A DNA stretch of 64,000 nucleotides, taken from positions 312,969 to 376,968 of the forward strand of contig NZ_QAJM01000014.1 of the NCBI RefSeq assembly GCF_003852405.1, given 5' to 3'. The DNA is from Pseudomonas sp. KBW05 (GTDB lineage: Bacteria; Pseudomonadota; Gammaproteobacteria; Pseudomonadales; Pseudomonadaceae). The translations under genes were made by a program, and so were the position numbers. Shown piece after piece: positions 45,762 through 55,434 of this stretch (positions within the stretch are counted from its first letter, which is position 1; each line of letters opens with the position of its first letter). Under the pieces are notes generated by a model, which was not told where the DNA came from, searched no databases, and saw only the letters and a list, made by a program, of their open reading frames with translations.

Positions 45762-45792
45762 AAAAAAAAGCCCGGTCACAAGGACCGGGCTC
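45762..45792 (-). terminator. Terminator of etfBA
   Basis: On the minus strand, GCCCGGTC / GACCGGGC is followed by eight T, 23 bases after the etfA stop. Confidence 0.9.
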
Positions 45793-45813
45793 TTTATAAG
45801 TGAAGCGGCTGGA

Positions 45814-46743
45814 TTAGACCAGCTTCTCCAACTCAGGTACGGCTTCGAACAAGTCCGCGACCAGGCCGTAGTCAGCCACCTGGAAGATCGGTGCTTCTTC
45901 GTCCTTGTTGATCGCAACGATCACTTTGGAGTCTTTCATACCGGCCAAGTGCTGGATCGCGCCGGAGATACCGACCGCGATGTACAGCTGTGGCGCAACG
46001 ATCTTGCCGGTCTGGCCGACCTGCATGTCGTTGGGTACGAAACCTGCGTCGACGGCCGCGCGGGAAGCGCCGACCGCAGCGCCCAGCTTGTCGGCCAGGG
46101 CGTACAGGTGCTTGAAGTTGTCACCGTTCTGCATGCCACGGCCGCCGGAAACGACGATCTTGGCAGCGGTCAGCTCAGGACGATCCGACTTGGCCAGCTC
46201 TTCGCCAACAAAGCTGGAGGTGCCAGCGTCGTGGGCAGCGGCGACGGCTTCAACGGCAGCCGAACCACCTTCGGCGGCAACCGGGTCGAAACCGGTGGCA
46301 CGCACGGTGATGACTTTGACCGAAGCGGTCGATTGCACGGTGGCAATGGCGTTACCGGCGTAGATCGGGCGCTTGAAGGTGTCAGCGCTTTCAACCGAGA
46401 TGATCTCGGAGATCTGGTCAACGTCCAGCTGCGCGGCAACGCGTGGCAGGATGTTTTTGCCGTTGGAAGTGGCGGCAGCCAGGATGTGGCTGTAGCCAGC
46501 GCCAAGCTCTGCAATCAGCGGCGCGACGTTTTCCGGCAGCTGGTGAGCGTACGCGGCGTTGTCGGCCAGCAGTACCTTGCTCACGCCAGCGATTTTCGCG
46601 GCGGCTTCAGCCACGGCGCCAGCGCCTTGGCCGGCAACCAGCACGTGAATATCGCCACCGATTTTGGCGGCAGCAGCCACGGTGTTCAGGGTGGCCGGGG
46701 CCACAACCTTGTTGTCGTGTTCAGCGATTACCAAGATAGTCAT
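45814..46743 (-). CDS. etfA: Electron transfer flavoprotein alpha subunit
   Basis: 309 residues, the usual EtfA length. With EtfB it carries electrons from acyl-CoA dehydrogenases to ETF-quinone oxidoreductase. The FAD-binding C-terminal domain is intact: [41 protein letters not shown] and ATINKD-type segments near 260-285. It follows etfB by 2 bases; ends at a strong terminator. Confidence 0.96.
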   Translation of the reverse strand: MTILVIAEHDNKVVAPATLNTVAAAAKIGGDIHVLVAGQGAGAVAEAAAKIAGVSKVLLADNAAYAHQLPENVAPLIAELGAGYSHILAAATSNGKNILPRVAAQLDVDQISEIISVESADTFKRPIYAGNAIATVQSTASVKVITVRATGFDPVAAEGGSAAVEAVAAAHDAGTSSFVGEELAKSDRPELTAAKIVVSGGRGMQNGDNFKHLYALADKLGAAVGASRAAVDAGFVPNDMQVGQTGKIVAPQLYIAVGISGAIQHLAGMKDSKVIVAINKDEEAPIFQVADYGLVADLFEAVPELEKLV

Positions 46744-46745
46744 TT

Positions 46746-47495
46746 TTAGATTACCTTCGCTTCGTTTTTCAGTTTCTCGACCAGTTCAGCCACCGACTTG
46801 ACCTTGATGCCCGCGCTGCGGGCAGCCGGTGCTTCAACTTTTACAGTCTTGTTGGTGGAGGCGGTGGAAACGCCCAAAGCTTCAGGAGTAACCGACTCAA
46901 GCGGCTTCTTCTTGGCTTTCATGATGTTTGGCAGGGACGCGTAGCGCGGCTCGTTCAAACGCAGGTCGGTGGTGACGATGGCCGGCAGTTTCAGGGAAAC
47001 GGTCTGGGCGCCGCCGTCGATTTCACGGGTGACCGCTACGCTGTCGCCGCTCACTTCAACCTTGGACGCGAAGGTGCCCTGGCCGTAACCGGTCAGTGCA
47101 GCCAGCATCTGGCCAGTCTGGTTGTTGTCGCTGTCGATGGCTTGTTTGCCCAGGATCACCAGCTGAGGCTGTTCCTTGTCGACAACGGCCTTGAGCAGCT
47201 TGGCCACGGCCAGGGAGGTCAGGTCTTCGGCAGACTCAACCAGGATGGCGCGGTCGGCACCCAGTGCCAGGGCGGTACGCAGCTGCTCTTGAGCAGTGGT
47301 AGGACCGATGGAAACCACGACGATTTCAGTTGCCACGCCTTTTTCTTTCAGGCGTACGGCTTCTTCCACGGCGATTTCACAGAAAGGGTTCATCGACATC
47401 TTGACGTTAGCAAGATCGACGCCGGAATTGTCCGCCTTGACGCGAACTTTCACGTTGTAATCGACAACGCGTTTGACAGCTACAAGAACCTTCAT
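46746..47495 (-). CDS. etfB: Electron transfer flavoprotein beta subunit
   Basis: 249 residues. The N-terminus [20 protein letters not shown] and the signature [25 protein letters not shown] mark EtfB. It binds AMP structurally and forms the heterodimer with EtfA. First gene of etfBA, divergent from the ETF-quinone oxidoreductase gene; the shared 506-base gap holds candidate operators. Confidence 0.96.
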   Translation of the reverse strand: MKVLVAVKRVVDYNVKVRVKADNSGVDLANVKMSMNPFCEIAVEEAVRLKEKGVATEIVVVSIGPTTAQEQLRTALALGADRAILVESAEDLTSLAVAKLLKAVVDKEQPQLVILGKQAIDSDNNQTGQMLAALTGYGQGTFASKVEVSGDSVAVTREIDGGAQTVSLKLPAIVTTDLRLNEPRYASLPNIMKAKKKPLESVTPEALGVSTASTNKTVKVEAPAARSAGIKVKSVAELVEKLKNEAKVI

Positions 47496-47764
47496 GGATT
47501 CCTCGTTACTCTCCGGTGAAAAGAAAGTCGCCTAGGCGAACCTGGCGGTTGATGCTCATCGGCACACAAGGGCACCTCCAAAACCTTCGGCTGTGACCTT
47601 GCTCACGGGAAGTGATGACCGTTCGTCAGTGGTGACTGAGAGGTCATTCTTTATCGCGGCGTGTAAACTGCGCGCCATCATTTGGGCACGCATGCCTTTT
47701 GCCTGTCTTTGGACGTGCTCTTGAAACCCGCTGTCTGCCTACGGTAAGCGCAAAACCGACCGTA

Positions 47765-47794
47765 TATTGACCGGAACGCCTATTCTGGTCAATA
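47765..47794. promoter_or_regulatory. 30-bp inverted repeat in the etfB / ETF-QO divergent region
   Basis: TATTGACCGGAA-N6-TTCTGGTCAATA has arms of 12 bases with one mismatch, centred two helical turns apart. It is a candidate dimer operator between the divergent genes. The regulator is not identified. Confidence 0.5.
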
Positions 47795-47852
47795 CGCCAA
47801 AATAGCCAGTCATAAGCCGCGTTGCTTTGATTTACCTAGCCTGCGGCCAATT

Positions 47853-47866
47853 CAAACAAACGTTTG
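47853..47866. promoter_or_regulatory. PsrA-type operator
   Basis: CAAAC-AAAC-GTTTG exactly fits the published PsrA pattern G/CAAAC-N2-4-GTTTG/C. In P. aeruginosa PsrA targets include etfBA and the ETF-quinone oxidoreductase gene. It lies directly upstream of the -35 of the etfD promoter. Confidence 0.75.
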
Positions 47867-47868
47867 TA

Positions 47869-47897
47869 TTGGACGCTAGCAGTGGTCTATATATAAT
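47869..47897 (+). promoter_or_regulatory. Promoter of the ETF-quinone oxidoreductase gene
   Basis: TTGGAC, a 17-base spacer, TATAAT. The -10 is perfect and the -35 weak, about 105 bases upstream of the start codon. It abuts the PsrA-type box. Confidence 0.6.
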
Positions 47898-48001
47898 GCG
47901 CCACCTAGAGAGAAAGGTGGGTCGGGCCTTCGCGCCAGACGACACCAAACCTCCACCCCATTAGAAAAAAAGCCTGTTGAGCCTTGAGTAGGAGATAACC
48001 T

Positions 48002-49666
48002 GTGGAACGCGAATACATGGAATTCGACGTGGTCATCGTCGGCGCTGGCCCGGCGGGCCTGTCTGCCGCCTGCCGACTGAAGCAGAAGGCCGCCGAAGCC
48101 GGTAAGGAAATCAGCGTCTGCGTGGTCGAGAAAGGCTCCGAAGTCGGCGCACACATCCTCTCCGGTGCGGTGTTTGAACCCCGGGCCCTGAACGAATTGT
48201 TCCCGGACTGGAAAGAACTCGGCGCCCCGCTCAACACCCCCGTGGTGCGCGATGACATCTATGTACTGCGCAGCCCCGAAGCCTCCACCAAGGTTCCCGA
48301 CTTCTTTGTGCCCAAGACCATGCACAACGAAGGCAACTACATCATCTCCCTGGGCAACCTGTGCCGCTGGCTGGCCCAGCAGGCCGAGAACCTGGGCGTG
48401 GAAGTCTACCCAGGCTTCGCCGCCCAGGAAGCGCTGTTCGACGAAAACGGCGTGGTACGCGGGATCATCACCGGTGACCTCGGCGTCGACCGCGAAGGCA
48501 ATCCGAAAGAAGGCGTGTACACCCCAGGCATGGAGCTGCGTGGCAAGTACACGCTGTTCGCCGAAGGCTGCCGCGGCCACATCGGCAAGCAACTGATCCA
48601 GCGTTTCAACCTGGACAGCGACGCCGACGCCCAGCACTACGGCATCGGCCTGAAAGAAATCTGGGAAATCGACCCGGCCAAGCATCAGCCAGGCCTGGTG
48701 GTGCACACCGCCGGCTGGCCGCTGGACATCATGAGCGCCGAAAACACCGGTGGCTCGTTCCTCTATCACCTGGAAAACAACCAGGTGGTCGTGGGCCTGA
48801 TCGTCGACCTGTCCTACAGCAACACCTTCCTGTCGCCGTTCGACGAGTTCCAGCGCCTCAAGCATCACCCGGTGCTGGCCCAGTACCTGGAAGGCGGCAA
48901 GCGCATCAGCTACGGCGCCCGCGCCATCTGCAAAGGCGGCCTGAACTCGCTGCCGAAGATGGTCTTCAACGGCGGCGCGCTGATCGGTTGCGACCTCGGC
49001 ACCCTGAACTTCGCCAAGATCAAGGGCAGCCACACCGCGATGAAGTCCGGCATGCTCGCTGCCGACGCCGTGGCCGACCGCCTGTTCGCCGACTCCGAGG
49101 GCGGTGACGAACTGACCGCTTACGTCGAGAGTTTCAAATCCAGCTGGTTGTACGAAGAACTGTTCGCCAGCCGCAACTTCGGCCCGGCGATGCACAAGTT
49201 CGGCCCGATCATCGGCGCCGGCTTCAACTGGTTCGACCAGAACATCCTCGGCGGCAAGATGCCGTTCACCTTGCACGACACCAAGCCGGACTACGCCTGC
49301 TTGAAGCTTGCGAAAGACAGCCAGAAGATCGACTACCCGAAACCCGACGGCAAGCTGAGCTTCGACAAGCTGAGCTCGGTGTTCCTCTCCAGCACCAACC
49401 ATGAAGAAGAGCAGCCGTGCCACTTGAAGTTGAAAGACCCGAGCATCCCGATCGGCACCAACCTGCCGCTCTACGATGAACCGGCGCAGCGCTACTGCCC
49501 GGCCGGCGTGTATGAGGTGATCACCAAGGAAGATGGCGAGAAGCGCTTCCAGATCAACGCCCAGAACTGCGTGCACTGCAAGACCTGTGACATCAAGGAC
49601 CCTTCGCAGAACATCACGTGGGTTACGCCGGAAGGCGCGGGTGGGCCGACTTACCCGAATATGTAA
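48002..49666 (+). CDS. etfD: Electron transfer flavoprotein-ubiquinone oxidoreductase
   Basis: 554 residues from a GTG start at 48002, supported by TAGGAG 7 bases upstream; ATG at 48017 is an alternative. It passes electrons from ETF to ubiquinone at the inner membrane. The FAD motif VIVGAGPAGLSAACRL is at about 9-24, and the C-terminal [4Fe-4S] ligands are C499, C523, C526 and C529 (NCVHCKTCDIKDP). It diverges from etfBA and ends at a strong terminator. Confidence 0.96.
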   Translation: MEREYMEFDVVIVGAGPAGLSAACRLKQKAAEAGKEISVCVVEKGSEVGAHILSGAVFEPRALNELFPDWKELGAPLNTPVVRDDIYVLRSPEASTKVPDFFVPKTMHNEGNYIISLGNLCRWLAQQAENLGVEVYPGFAAQEALFDENGVVRGIITGDLGVDREGNPKEGVYTPGMELRGKYTLFAEGCRGHIGKQLIQRFNLDSDADAQHYGIGLKEIWEIDPAKHQPGLVVHTAGWPLDIMSAENTGGSFLYHLENNQVVVGLIVDLSYSNTFLSPFDEFQRLKHHPVLAQYLEGGKRISYGARAICKGGLNSLPKMVFNGGALIGCDLGTLNFAKIKGSHTAMKSGMLAADAVADRLFADSEGGDELTAYVESFKSSWLYEELFASRNFGPAMHKFGPIIGAGFNWFDQNILGGKMPFTLHDTKPDYACLKLAKDSQKIDYPKPDGKLSFDKLSSVFLSSTNHEEEQPCHLKLKDPSIPIGTNLPLYDEPAQRYCPAGVYEVITKEDGEKRFQINAQNCVHCKTCDIKDPSQNITWVTPEGAGGPTYPNM

Positions 49667-49670
49667 GCCC

Positions 49671-49702
49671 AAAAAAAGGCTCCCAGATGGGAGCCTTTTT
49701 TT
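49671..49702. terminator. Terminator behind the ETF-quinone oxidoreductase gene
   Basis: A7-GGCTCCC-AGAT-GGGAGCC-T7: a symmetrical, bidirectional-looking hairpin. Confidence 0.9.
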
Positions 49703-49725
49703 ATAGCTGACACAACGCGTGTCAA

Positions 49726-49816
49726 TTGTGGGAGCTGGCTTGCCTGCGATAGCGGTGTATCAGTACCCGATATGTGGCTGACCCACCGCTATCGCAGGCA
49801 AGCCAGCTCCCACATT
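49726..49816. repeat. REPIN (GAGCTGGC family)
   Basis: TGTGGGAGCTGGCTTGCCTG / complement, with CGATAGCGGT inner stems. It lies between the convergent ETF-QO and AraC genes. Confidence 0.9.
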
Positions 49817-49838
49817 GACCGTGTTGAGCCAGCAAGAC

Positions 49839-50732
49839 CTACGCCGCCCGCTCTTCGCCGGGGTTGCGCTCGAAGTAGCGCTTATATTCGCGGCTGAACT
49901 GCGACGTACTCTGATACCCCACACTGTGCGCCGCCTGCGCCACGCCCATCCCCTCCACCAGCAGCAACTGCTGCGCCTTCAACAACCGCAGACGCTTCAG
50001 ATACTGCACCGGCGACAACAACGTGCAGCGCTTGAAATGCTCATGAAAGGTCGACGCACTCATGTGCGCATACCCGGCCAACGTCTCGATATTCAGCGGC
50101 TCGTCGAAATGCGCATGCAGGTGGTTCAACGACGTGGCAATCCGCGAAAACTGCCCTTGCTGCTCCACCAACGCGCGCAACACATCCGCCTGCGGCCCGC
50201 GCAGCGCGGTGAACAACAATTCACGCACCCGCGCCGGGCCCATGATCCGGCTTTCCAGCGGATCGTGCAGGCACTGCAACAGCCGCTCGACGCAGCCGCG
50301 CATGGCATCATCAAGCACCACTGAGCTCATCGACTCCAACGTCTGCGCCGTCGGCGGCGGCCCGGCCTGAATGCCCATGGCCATCACCAACTCGCCCAAT
50401 ACCACGCGGTCGATGCCCACCGTCACCCCGTACAGCGGCGCGTCCGGCGCCATGGCAAACGTCTCGCACTCGAACGGCACCGGCATGGCCTGGATCAGGT
50501 AATGCCCGGCGCCATACTCCAGCGTGCGCGGGCCCAGATAGGCGAGTTTGCTGCCCTGGGCCACGAACATCAGGCTCGGCTCATAGATCTGCGGCCCGCG
50601 TGCCACATCGCAACTGGCGCGCAACACCTTCACGCCCGGCAGGTTCGTCGGGGAGAAACCGTCGCAGGGCGTCAGCCCCTCGATCAAGGAGACCAGCGTG
50701 GCGTTGGCGTCGAGATGGCGGGTCAACAACAT
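49839..50732 (-). CDS. AraC-family regulator (AraC_N / CuRS-type)
   Basis: 297 residues. The N-terminal AraC_N cupin (about 20-165; GPQIYEPSLMFVAQGSKLAYLG) precedes two C-terminal helix-turn-helix motifs (about 195-290; LAGYAHMSASTFHEHFKR and VAQAAHSVGYQSTSQFSREYKRYF). It diverges from the alcohol dehydrogenase gene 180 bases away, which it probably activates. The inducer is unknown. Confidence 0.92.
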   Translation of the reverse strand: MLLTRHLDANATLVSLIEGLTPCDGFSPTNLPGVKVLRASCDVARGPQIYEPSLMFVAQGSKLAYLGPRTLEYGAGHYLIQAMPVPFECETFAMAPDAPLYGVTVGIDRVVLGELVMAMGIQAGPPPTAQTLESMSSVVLDDAMRGCVERLLQCLHDPLESRIMGPARVRELLFTALRGPQADVLRALVEQQGQFSRIATSLNHLHAHFDEPLNIETLAGYAHMSASTFHEHFKRCTLLSPVQYLKRLRLLKAQQLLLVEGMGVAQAAHSVGYQSTSQFSREYKRYFERNPGEERAA

Positions 50733-50912
50733 GGCAAAAAACTTCGCGAAAAAGGGATGAGAGCATCATCGCAGGTCTGGCGACACATAAATCCAAACAC
50801 AGGGCACTCCCGGACGAATAGGCATGAGACTCGGAGCAATCGCCATGGCCGCACCCTGGCCCGGCGCGGAGAATGCGCCGCCTCTCCTGTGATTGTTTTT
50901 GCGAGGTTCCCC

Positions 50913-51965
50913 ATGTACACCGCCATCGGTTATGCCGCCCAGTCGGCCACCACTCCCCTCGCCCCCATGTCGTTCCAGCGCCGCAGCCCGCGCGTGGATG
51001 ATGTGGCGATCGAGATCCTCTACTGCGGCGTGTGCCACTCCGACATCCACCAGGCACGCAACGAGTGGGGCATCGCCGTGTACCCGCTGATGCCGGGCCA
51101 CGAGATCGTCGGCAAGGTCACCGCGGTCGGCGCCAATGTCACCGCGCATAAAGTCGGCGACCTGGTCGGTGTGGGCTGCATGGTCGATTCGTGCCGCCAC
51201 TGCGACGCGTGCAAATCGGACCTGGAGCAATACTGCCTCGAAGGCCCGACCATGACCTACGCCACCCCGGACCGCGTCGACGGCAGCAACACCATGGGCG
51301 GCTACTCCGACAGCATCGTCGTCAGCGAGCACTTCGTGGTGAAGATCCCGGCCACGCTCGACCTGGCCAGCGCCGCGCCGATCCTCTGCGCAGGCGTGAC
51401 TATGTACTCGCCGATCAAGCACTACGGGATCAAGGCCGGCGACAAAGTCGGTGTATTGGGCATGGGCGGCCTGGGCCATATGGGCATCAAGCTGGCCAAG
51501 GCGATTGGCGCTGAGGTGACCCTGTTCACCCGTTCCGCGAGCAAGGCCGAGGAAGGCCGTCGCCAGGGCGCCGACCATGTGATCGTGTCCACCGACGACG
51601 CGCAGATGCAAGCCGCTGCCGGGCAGTTCGATTTCCTGCTGGACACCATCCCGGTGCAGCACGACCTCAACCCTTACCTCGACGTGCTGCGTTTTGACGG
51701 TGTGCATATTTTGGTGGGCCTGATCGAACCGGTGGACCCACCGGTCAACGCCGCCAAGCTGATCCTCGGCCGCAAAGTGCTGGCCGGTTCGCTGATCGGT
51801 GGCATTGCCGAAACCCAGGAAGTCCTGGATTTCTGCGCCGAACACGGCATCAGCTGCGACATCGAAATGCTCGACATCCGCAACATCAACGAAGCCTACA
51901 GCCGGATGATCGCCGGTGATGTGAAGTACCGCTTTGTCATCGACATGGCGACCCTGAAGGCCTGA
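50913..51965 (+). CDS. Zinc-dependent alcohol dehydrogenase (YahK/CAD type)
   Basis: 350 residues from the ATG at 50913; the open frame upstream overlaps the AraC region. Catalytic zinc site C38, H63, E64; structural zinc C94, C97, C100, C108. The nucleotide loop GMGGLGHMG (183-191) suggests NADP(H). Close in pattern to the broad-range aldehyde reductases YahK/AdhA. It diverges from the AraC regulator and abuts the IclR stop tail to tail. Confidence 0.92.
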   Translation: MYTAIGYAAQSATTPLAPMSFQRRSPRVDDVAIEILYCGVCHSDIHQARNEWGIAVYPLMPGHEIVGKVTAVGANVTAHKVGDLVGVGCMVDSCRHCDACKSDLEQYCLEGPTMTYATPDRVDGSNTMGGYSDSIVVSEHFVVKIPATLDLASAAPILCAGVTMYSPIKHYGIKAGDKVGVLGMGGLGHMGIKLAKAIGAEVTLFTRSASKAEEGRRQGADHVIVSTDDAQMQAAAGQFDFLLDTIPVQHDLNPYLDVLRFDGVHILVGLIEPVDPPVNAAKLILGRKVLAGSLIGGIAETQEVLDFCAEHGISCDIEMLDIRNINEAYSRMIAGDVKYRFVIDMATLKA

Positions 51966-52769
51966 TCAGGCCTTCGCGCCCAACTCCGCTGACAGCCGGG
52001 CTGCGACCTGTTTGATCACAGGGATCAGCTCGGCCATTTTTTCCAGCGGCATGTAGGGCACGGTACTGGCGATGCTGATGCCGGCGACAATTCGCCGGCT
52101 GGCATCGCGCACCGGTGCCGCGACACAACGGATCGACGGTTCGTTGTCTTCCAGATCGAACGCAAAACCACCCACCACGTATTCGCGCATGCGCTGCTCG
52201 AACTGCGCCCAGGATTGCTCCGGGTGCTGCGGCCACTGCAGGCTTTTGCCGGCAGCCGGCTGGCTGACGTCGTACAGGCGCTGCCACTCGTCTACCGGGT
52301 CATCCAACAACAACGCCTTGCCGATACCGGTGCGCGCCAGCGGCATGCGATGGCCGACCCGCGAGCGCATTTCCGGGCCGTTGCGGCCGGGGTTCTTGTG
52401 CAGGTAGAGCACGTCGTCGTATTCGCGGATTGCCAGGTGGATGGTGTCACCGGTCAGCGCCGACAACTCGTCCAGGTACGGCACCGCCAGCGTCACCAAT
52501 GGCAGTTCTTCACGCGCCTGGAAACCCAGCTCGATCAGCTTCGGCCCCAACAGGTAACCGACTTGCGGCACCACGCGCAGGTAACGCTCCTCCACCAGGC
52601 AACTGGCCAGGCGGTGGGTGGTGCTGCGGGTGGTGCCGATGCGCTTGGCGATCTCTTTGAGATCCCGCGCACCGGCCGCCACCGCATGCACCACGCCCAG
52701 GCCACGGAGCAGGGTCTGGGTGCCGGTGGGGGCGGTGTCTTTGGTGGGGGTGGGGGCGTTTTCCTGCAT
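51966..52769 (-). CDS. IclR-family transcriptional regulator
   Basis: 267 residues. Winged helix at about 15-80 (DLKEIAKRIGTTRSTTHRLASCL) and IclR effector domain at about 90-260 with RTGIGKALL. It lies downstream of araH on the same strand with a REPIN between, so it probably regulates the SDR-araFGH genes. An operator candidate, TTGA-N6-TCAA, overlaps their promoter. Confidence 0.9.
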   Translation of the reverse strand: MQENAPTPTKDTAPTGTQTLLRGLGVVHAVAAGARDLKEIAKRIGTTRSTTHRLASCLVEERYLRVVPQVGYLLGPKLIELGFQAREELPLVTLAVPYLDELSALTGDTIHLAIREYDDVLYLHKNPGRNGPEMRSRVGHRMPLARTGIGKALLLDDPVDEWQRLYDVSQPAAGKSLQWPQHPEQSWAQFEQRMREYVVGGFAFDLEDNEPSIRCVAAPVRDASRRIVAGISIASTVPYMPLEKMAELIPVIKQVAARLSAELGAKA

Positions 52770-52837
52770 GTCGGGCCTATAAGTGTGAAAGCGCGGGCAT
52801 TATGGCAAAAGCTGAACCTGAGCACAGCGAAGATCAA

Positions 52838-52931
52838 AATGTGGGAGCGGGCTTGCTCGCGAATGCGGTGTGTCAGTCACCTGATGAGCTAGCTGGCCCA
52901 CCGCATTCGCGAGCAAGCCCGCTCCCACATT
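52838..52931. repeat. REPIN between araH and the IclR gene
   Basis: ATGTGGGAGCGGGCTTGCTC / complement with a centre containing GAGCTAGCTGG. It lies inside the same-strand ara gene series. Confidence 0.9.
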
Positions 52932-52951
52932 TAGTCCTCACATGGCATGGC

Positions 52952-53920
52952 TTAGCGTTGTTTCATGCGGTCAATGATGACCGCCAACAGCAAGATCGAG
53001 CCCCGAATCACATACTGGTAAAAGGTATCGATGTTCTTCAGGTTCATCGCATTCTCAATGATCGCCAAAATCAACACCCCGGCAATCACATGCCGGATCA
53101 TGCCGATCCCCCCGCTCAACGACACCCCGCCCAGCACGCACGCCGAAATCACCGTCAACTCGAACCCCTGGCCAATCATCGGCTGGCCCGAGGTCATGCG
53201 TGAGGCGAGGATCACCCCCGCCAACGCACCAATCAAGCCGTGCACGGCAAAGATGATGATCTTGGTGCGATCAACGTTCACCCCCGCCAGCAACGCGGCT
53301 TCCTGGTTGCCGCCAATGGCCATGGTGTTGCGCCCGTAGGTGGTGTAGTTCAGCAGCCAGCCGAAGAACACAAAGCACAGCACGGTGATGATGATCGGCA
53401 CCGGCACGCCCAGCAGTTGGCCGTTGCCGAACACGAAGAAGCGCTCATCCATCACCCCCACCGCCTTGCCGTTGGAGAAGATGTACGCCAGGCCCCGCAC
53501 AATCTGCATGGTCGCCAGCGTCGCGATCAACGCGTTGATGCGCAGCTTGGCAATGACGATGCCGTTGATCAGCCCCACCACCAGGCCCATGGCCAACGCC
53601 GCCGACACGCCGAGCACCACGCTGTCGGTATCACGAATCACGATGCCCGCCACCACGCCGGCGCAAGCAATCACCGAGCCCACCGACAAGTCGAAGTGCC
53701 CCGACGCCAGGCAGAACAGCATGGTGCACGCCGCAATGCCGACAGTAGAAATCGCCAGGCCCAGGCCGCGCATGTTCAGCGGCGAAAGAAAGTTGTCGAT
53801 AAACAGCGCGCTGAGCACAAAAATGCCCAGCGCCGCGAGCAGCATCACCCAGTCATCGAGGAACTTGCGCTGGTTGAAACCCGGCCAGAAACCCTTTGCA
53901 GTTTTTACGTCGGACATCAT
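52952..53920 (-). CDS. araH: L-arabinose ABC transporter permease AraH
   Basis: 322 residues, about 9-10 TM helices. BPD_transp_2 family with the EAA-like segment GNQEAALLAGVNVDRTKI. Forms the membrane channel for the AraF/AraG importer. It is 14 bases behind araG. A very close relative of AraH (ASGHFDLSVGSVIACAGV). The start could be the second Met. Confidence 0.92.
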   Translation of the reverse strand: MMSDVKTAKGFWPGFNQRKFLDDWVMLLAALGIFVLSALFIDNFLSPLNMRGLGLAISTVGIAACTMLFCLASGHFDLSVGSVIACAGVVAGIVIRDTDSVVLGVSAALAMGLVVGLINGIVIAKLRINALIATLATMQIVRGLAYIFSNGKAVGVMDERFFVFGNGQLLGVPVPIIITVLCFVFFGWLLNYTTYGRNTMAIGGNQEAALLAGVNVDRTKIIIFAVHGLIGALAGVILASRMTSGQPMIGQGFELTVISACVLGGVSLSGGIGMIRHVIAGVLILAIIENAMNLKNIDTFYQYVIRGSILLLAVIIDRMKQR

Positions 53921-53934
53921 TCACCTCGAATTCT

Positions 53935-55434
53935 TCAAGCCCGCGAACGCGGGAGAGCCAGTTGCAACAGCCGCGCTTCATCCGCCTGATCACGGTTCAA
54001 CTCGCCGGTCAGGGCGCCTTCGCTCATCACCAGGATGCGGTCGCTGATGCCCATCACTTCCATCAGGTCGCTGGACACCACGATCACCGCAATACCTTGA
54101 GCTGCGAGGTTATGGATGATCTGGTAAATCTCCGACTTGGCGCCGATATCGATACCGCGCGTGGGTTCATCCAGCAGCAGGACTTTCATCGGCATCGACA
54201 GCCAGCGGCCGAGAATGGCCTTCTGCTGGTTGCCGCCCGAGAGGTACATGATTTTCTGCTCGGCGTTCGGCGTCTTGACTTTCATCGCCTTGATTTGATG
54301 CTCTGCGTTGCCCTTTTCCCAGCCTTCACGCAGCAGCCAACCGAATGCGGAATGGGCGCCACGGGCACTGATATTGATGTTTTCGGCAACGCTGGACAGC
54401 GGGATGATGCCTTCCTTCTTGCGATCCTCGGGGCACAGCAACACCCCGGCGCCGATGGCATCGCGCGGTGAATGCAGTTGCAGTTTTTTGCCACAGAGTT
54501 CCAGGCTTCCGGCGGTGCTGCGGGTCAAACCGCTCAACAACCGAAACAGCTCGGTGCGCCCTGCCCCCACCAACCCGAACAGGCCGAGGATCTCGCCCTT
54601 GTGCACCTGAAAACTGATCGGCTCGCGCAAGCCGGGGCCGAGCAAATCCTTGGCCTTGAGCGCCACCTCGGCATGCTCGCGCGGGCGATAATCGTAGATG
54701 TCGTGAATATCGCGACCGACCATGCAGGTCACCAACTGGTCATGGCTCAGGGCGCTCATGTCGTCGAAGGTGCGTACAAAACGGCCGTCCTTGAACACCG
54801 TCACCGCGTTGCAGATGCGGAACACTTCTTCCATGCGGTGGGACACGTAGAGCACCACTTTGCCCTCATCGCGCAGGCGCGTGATGATCGCCATCAGCCG
54901 GTCGATTTCCCGCGCGGAGAGGCTGCTGGTGGGTTCATCAAAGGCGATCACATGGGCGCCACGGGACAACGCCTTGGCGATTTCCACCAGTTGGCGTTGG
55001 CCCAGGGACAGGCGACCGAGCTTCTCCGCCGGGTCGATTTCATCCGCCAGGCCCTTGAGGCAAGCGAGGGCTTGCTTGCGCAACTGCCCCCGATTGACCA
55101 CGCCAAACCGCGAGGGCAAATGCCCGAGGAACAAGTTCTCGGCCACGGTCATTTCCGGCACCAGGTGCAGTTCCTGGTGGATCACCGCCACGCCGCTGGC
55201 GATGCTGTCGGCGGCGTTTTTGAAGGCCATCGTCTGCTCGCCGATGTGCAGCGTGCCGCTGCTGGGAATGTAGGCGCCGCCTAGAATCTTCAGCAACGTC
55301 GACTTGCCCGCGCCGTTCTCGCCCATCAGCGCATGCACTTGATGCGGCCGCGCTTCAAAGCTGATCTGCGCCAGAGCCTTGACCCCGGGAAACTCCTTGC
55401 CGATGCCGTTGAAGCGCAGGGCCGCGCCGGTCAT
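53935..55434 (-). CDS. araG: L-arabinose ABC transporter ATP-binding protein AraG
   Basis: 499 residues from the ATG at 55434. A double ABC protein: first Walker A GENGAGKST (38-46) with LSLGQRQ signature; second domain with degenerate Walker A GLVGAGRTE, signature LSGGNQQK and Walker B LLLDEPTRGID. Powers sugar import. The ATG overlaps the araF stop (ATGA), so translation is coupled. Confidence 0.94.
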   Translation of the reverse strand: MTGAALRFNGIGKEFPGVKALAQISFEARPHQVHALMGENGAGKSTLLKILGGAYIPSSGTLHIGEQTMAFKNAADSIASGVAVIHQELHLVPEMTVAENLFLGHLPSRFGVVNRGQLRKQALACLKGLADEIDPAEKLGRLSLGQRQLVEIAKALSRGAHVIAFDEPTSSLSAREIDRLMAIITRLRDEGKVVLYVSHRMEEVFRICNAVTVFKDGRFVRTFDDMSALSHDQLVTCMVGRDIHDIYDYRPREHAEVALKAKDLLGPGLREPISFQVHKGEILGLFGLVGAGRTELFRLLSGLTRSTAGSLELCGKKLQLHSPRDAIGAGVLLCPEDRKKEGIIPLSSVAENINISARGAHSAFGWLLREGWEKGNAEHQIKAMKVKTPNAEQKIMYLSGGNQQKAILGRWLSMPMKVLLLDEPTRGIDIGAKSEIYQIIHNLAAQGIAVIVVSSDLMEVMGISDRILVMSEGALTGELNRDQADEARLLQLALPRSRA

